The notes under the pieces: generated by a model
What the model was told of the DNA's origin: nothing
The model's database searches: none
The model's input: the letters and a program-made list of their open reading frames with translations, nothing else
Shown here: piece after piece, positions 39,980 through 42,742 of the stretch
How positions within the stretch are numbered: position 1 is the first letter of the stretch
How the letters are laid out: every line of letters starts with the position of its first letter
NCBI GenBank assembly: GCA_030145385.1
Contig: JAQYVU010000033.1
Coordinates: 1-42,742, forward strand
Source of the DNA: Desulfococcaceae bacterium
Lineage (GTDB): Bacteria > Desulfobacterota > Desulfobacteria > Desulfobacterales > Desulfosalsimonadaceae
DNA: 42,742 nucleotides
Direction of reading: 5' to 3'
Translations under genes and position numbers: made by a program

Positions 39980-42493
39980 ATGAAAAAAAGTTGCGCAGTG
40001 TTTTTGGTAATGATGTTTTGCGTGTGTATAACATCTCTTCCGGTATTTGCAGAAAACAATGAATGGCTGCTTACAAAAACACAGACAGATACTGATAATG
40101 ATGGGAGTTATGAGGAAGTCAATGAATACACCTATGAGTACGATGACGATGACCGATTAAGCTATGAAAGAAAAGAATGGATTATAGAATCCAGTTCTGC
40201 AACGGTTATCACTGCCATTGGGCGTACCTATGATATTTATGGGAATAAAATAACAGAACAAGAGACATCCTATCCGGGATCTACACGACCGGATTGGACC
40301 AATGACGGAACATTCTATTCAGAAATTACTAATACGTATACCTATGGCAGTAGCAGGAACCTGATTGCATTGACAATTAGAGCTGATACGAATGGCGACG
40401 GCACAGCTGACGAGGTTTATGAACATATTTATGACCATGATACCAATGGCAGAGTAACAACTGATAGGGAGGTCATCGATTATGACAACGATGCTGCCAG
40501 GGACGCCGTTAAATTAACCACGTACACCTATGATGCCGATGGCAACAAAGTATCAGAACAAATAAAGTCAGATAATGATAATGACGGGTCTTTCGATTAT
40601 ATCTATTTTTATGCGTATATTTATGATGACAGCGGAAATCTGATAAGAATAAACATTGCATATGATGATGATAACGATGGCATGACCGACAGGAAAAAGG
40701 CTACGACCTATACATATACATCAGATGTTTCTGGCAAAATTATACATACAAGAACAGAAAGCAGAGATAACAATGGGCTCCTTACGGCTGTCAAACTAAA
40801 CACGAAGACCTATGATATTGAAGATAATCTGATTAACGAAACAAATGAAACGGATAATAACAATGACGGCATTTTCATCGTTGATTCTCTATCATATCGT
40901 TATACCGGTGGGCAGCGTACATATCTCGGTTATGATCAGGGTGACGATGGAAGCATTGAGAGTTACACATATTATGAATGGCGGCAGGCAAACGGCAATG
41001 ATGTTGATAATGACGGGGATACATACAAGGAAAACCAGGGGGATTGTGATGACACGGATGCCACGATAAACCCGGGAGCAGTTGAAATCTGCGAAGACGG
41101 CATTGATCAGGATTGCGATGGCTGTGACCTGGAATGCCCGGACCCATTAGACGTTGACGATGATGGTGACGGGTACACTGAAAATCAGGGGGATTGCGAT
41201 GATGACGACCCGGCAAATAACCCGGGCGATGGGTTTAACTGTGGAGACTGGATTGATCAAGAGGATAGCTACAAAATGTATTATCCGCACGTTGCCAGTG
41301 GTGAAGAATGGGAAACAGAAATTTGTGTTATCAACACAAGCAATAATACGATAAACGGTGTTTTTAAGCCATATAACGATGCTGGGGAATCTGTTTCCAT
41401 TGATATTACAGTATCTTTAGAACCTAATGCGCGTAAAGAAATTACAATCGGCAATGAATTTAATACCCCTTCAGACATTGGCTACATTATGTTTGAATCA
41501 GATTCTGAAAACGTAACAGGGTATACCAAATTTTACAAGGCGGGAAAGCATCGAGTAGCTGTTCCGGCAGTTGCAGATATCACCACCGGGGATCTGTATA
41601 TTTCACATATTGCGTCAAATAATAAATGGTGGACCGGCATCAGCCTCGTCAATACAACGTCAACGGAAAAAAACCTGTTAATTGAGCTTGATGACAATTC
41701 GTCAAAACTTGTCACTTTAGCTGCGTATGGACACAAAGCATTCAGCATCAAGTTTTTGTATGATAATACACCTCAGGACCAGCTTAACTCTGCAATTATC
41801 AAAGATGCTGACGGTGTTATCGGCCTGGAGCTTTTTGGGGGCACCAACCAATTAAGTGGTATTCTTTTAAAAAATGATACTGCAACTGATATGTACTATC
41901 CTCACATTGCATCACCGGATAATTGGTGGACCGGAATTGTAGCCTATAACCCGTCTGCTTCGTCCTGTACCCTGACAATTAATCCGTATACAGCTCAAGG
42001 GTTGGCGTTAGCCTCTCAGGATGTCATTCTAAGAGGCTATGAAAAATACGTAGGCATTACCACAGAATTAGGATTACCTCCTAATTCTGAATGGTTTCAG
42101 ATCCAGGCAACAAATCCCATAACCGGATTTGAGCTTTTCGGTTCAAGTAACAGCAATCGACTGGCTGGATACACTGGCGTTAATATCAGCAAAACTGACG
42201 GAATTTTTTCTAAAATAGAAACAGCCGGGTGGACCGGTATCGCCTTTGTCAATATAGGCAACAGTTCGGCAACAGTCAACCTGACCGCCTATGATGATTC
42301 TGGGCAAGTCATTGATGCAGAATCCATTTCATTGGCAGGTTATGCAAAGATGGTGGGCAATCCGGAAAGTATTTTTGAAAATGATATCACTTCAGCAACG
42401 TATATTGCATACTCTTCAGACCAGGAACTGGTTGGATTCCAACTGAATGGATCTTCTGATAAAATGATGCTGGATGGCCTTCCCGGGTTGTAA
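39980..42493 (+). CDS. Exported surface protein with YD-like, MopE and WxTGI-type repeats
   Basis: The 837-residue product has a signal peptide (1-24, cleavage after VFA). Residues 30-330 hold degenerate YD/RHS-like repeats (TYDIYGNKITEQ, TYTYDADGNKVSEQ, YAYIYDDSGNLI) mixed with Asp/Asn-rich D.D.DG calcium-type loops. About 335-430 are two MopE-type metal-binding modules. About 430-837 contain four beta-sandwich repeats of roughly 100 residues, each opening near W[WE]TGI or WETEI and continuing VN or YN. There is no membrane anchor or sorting signal. It is likely calcium-stabilised and surface-exposed or secreted, possibly adhesive (inference). No toxin tip is seen. Confidence 0.88.
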   Translation: MKKSCAVFLVMMFCVCITSLPVFAENNEWLLTKTQTDTDNDGSYEEVNEYTYEYDDDDRLSYERKEWIIESSSATVITAIGRTYDIYGNKITEQETSYPGSTRPDWTNDGTFYSEITNTYTYGSSRNLIALTIRADTNGDGTADEVYEHIYDHDTNGRVTTDREVIDYDNDAARDAVKLTTYTYDADGNKVSEQIKSDNDNDGSFDYIYFYAYIYDDSGNLIRINIAYDDDNDGMTDRKKATTYTYTSDVSGKIIHTRTESRDNNGLLTAVKLNTKTYDIEDNLINETNETDNNNDGIFIVDSLSYRYTGGQRTYLGYDQGDDGSIESYTYYEWRQANGNDVDNDGDTYKENQGDCDDTDATINPGAVEICEDGIDQDCDGCDLECPDPLDVDDDGDGYTENQGDCDDDDPANNPGDGFNCGDWIDQEDSYKMYYPHVASGEEWETEICVINTSNNTINGVFKPYNDAGESVSIDITVSLEPNARKEITIGNEFNTPSDIGYIMFESDSENVTGYTKFYKAGKHRVAVPAVADITTGDLYISHIASNNKWWTGISLVNTTSTEKNLLIELDDNSSKLVTLAAYGHKAFSIKFLYDNTPQDQLNSAIIKDADGVIGLELFGGTNQLSGILLKNDTATDMYYPHIASPDNWWTGIVAYNPSASSCTLTINPYTAQGLALASQDVILRGYEKYVGITTELGLPPNSEWFQIQATNPITGFELFGSSNSNRLAGYTGVNISKTDGIFSKIETAGWTGIAFVNIGNSSATVNLTAYDDSGQVIDAESISLAGYAKMVGNPESIFENDITSATYIAYSSDQELVGFQLNGSSDKMMLDGLPGL

Positions 42494-42519
42494 TAATTTA
42501 TTACCAAACAGCTTGACGT

Positions 42520-42557
42520 AAAGGGTGGTCAGATACTTGTTATCGGCCACCCTTTTT
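42520..42557 (+). terminator. Rho-independent terminator
   Basis: The 11-bp arms AAAGGGTGGTC and GGCCACCCTTT (one wobble) enclose a 14-16 base loop and are followed by TTTTAATT. It is 26 bp after the stop of the exported protein gene. Confidence 0.85.
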
Positions 42558-42566
42558 AATTGCTTA

Positions 42567-42634
42567 GTAAGCGCTCAAGGAACCCCATCTTCACAGAAGA
42601 GTAAGCGCTCAAGGAACCCCATCTTCACAGAAGA
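42567..42634. repeat. Two perfect tandem 34-bp copies, probable IS66-type ends
   Basis: A 34-bp unit beginning GTAAGCGCTC and ending CACAGAAGA occurs twice without a gap (42567-42600 and 42601-42634). IS66-family inverted repeats usually begin GTAAGCG, and a tnpA-like gene starts 53 bp to the right, so these look like a doubled left end. Confidence 0.6.
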
Positions 42635-42687
42635 TATAAGATCTGTCATGGTGTCCGTCAAATCAATTCAGATGAGGAGACGATATT

Positions 42688-42742
42688 ATGACAGCAGACA
42701 AATCACGAGAAGAGTTATTGGAAGAGAAGCGCCGGTTCTGGA
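42688..42742 (+). CDS. Start of a probable IS66 TnpA-like protein, cut by window edge
   Basis: ATG 42688 is preceded by GAGGAG at 7 bp and the frame is open to the window end (MTADKSREELLEEKRRFW). The Glu/Arg-rich start ending in Trp resembles the opening of IS66-family accessory TnpA proteins, whose helix-turn-helix comes a few residues later. With the GTAAGCG repeats upstream, an IS66-type element entering the right edge is likely but not proven by 18 residues. Confidence 0.5.
   Translation, partial: MTADKSREELLEEKRRFW

Noticed and set aside
42567-42634. Minimal CRISPR or attachment site
   Set aside because: The two 34-bp copies abut directly with no spacer and begin like an IS66 end next to a tnpA-like start.

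Overview
The window looks like a chromosomal segment of a Gram-negative anaerobe of the Desulfobacterota (delta-proteobacterial sulfate-reducer type, possibly Desulfobacterales). This is inferred from an octaheme-tetrathionate-reductase-like multiheme cytochrome with a sigma-54 promoter, FHA/kinase signalling proteins, a secretin-type Tad system and the general gene style. No rRNA or tRNA gene is present to confirm it.

Region 1 (1-20951, all on the minus strand) is one long Flp-pilus (Tad) locus. In transcription order it holds a PP2C phosphatase, a small Flp-like pilin, the main Flp pilin, two TadE-like pseudopilins flanking a TadG-like protein, CpaB, the CpaC secretin, a fused TadZ-TadA ATPase, a TadB carrying TPR repeats, a secreted protein with NPY repeats, a thioredoxin-fold lipoprotein without redox cysteines, a second (PilB/GspE-type) ATPase, TadC, three membrane proteins with FHA domains, a membrane Ser/Thr kinase, and an exported Ig-like protein cut by the window edge. 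A phosphatase at the head, a kinase at the tail and three FHA proteins beside TadC suggest a pilus or secretion machine controlled by threonine phosphorylation. No prepilin peptidase gene is visible.

Region 2 (20952-23050) is a complete IS4-like insertion sequence of 1744 bp with 21-bp inverted ends and a perfect 9-bp target duplication. It sits in the 5' leader of the Tad locus, separating it from the original upstream promoter region.

Region 3 (23051-31030) is mixed. It holds an exported TPR protein divergent from a zinc-ribbon/retropepsin-like membrane protein, decayed pieces of a DUF2461 gene and of a nitronate monooxygenase-like gene, a membrane diguanylate cyclase, and a TetR regulator followed by an unknown multi-pass membrane protein. 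Two palindromic elements that appear related (9634-9758 and 30102-30204) lie at or just after stop codons.

Region 4 (31139-37324) has a 12-heme cytochrome with MopE-type metal-binding repeats, expressed leftward from a near-consensus sigma-54 promoter. Rightward genes follow for a polysaccharide deacetylase, a GNAT acyltransferase and a GT4 glycosyltransferase, which look like part of a surface polysaccharide pathway.

Region 5 (37325-42742) has gene-poor AT-rich stretches with probable gene remnants, a divergent HxlR regulator/VOC protein pair, a large exported YD-like/MopE/WxTGI-repeat protein, and, at the right edge, two tandem copies of what looks like an IS66-type end followed by the start of a probable tnpA.
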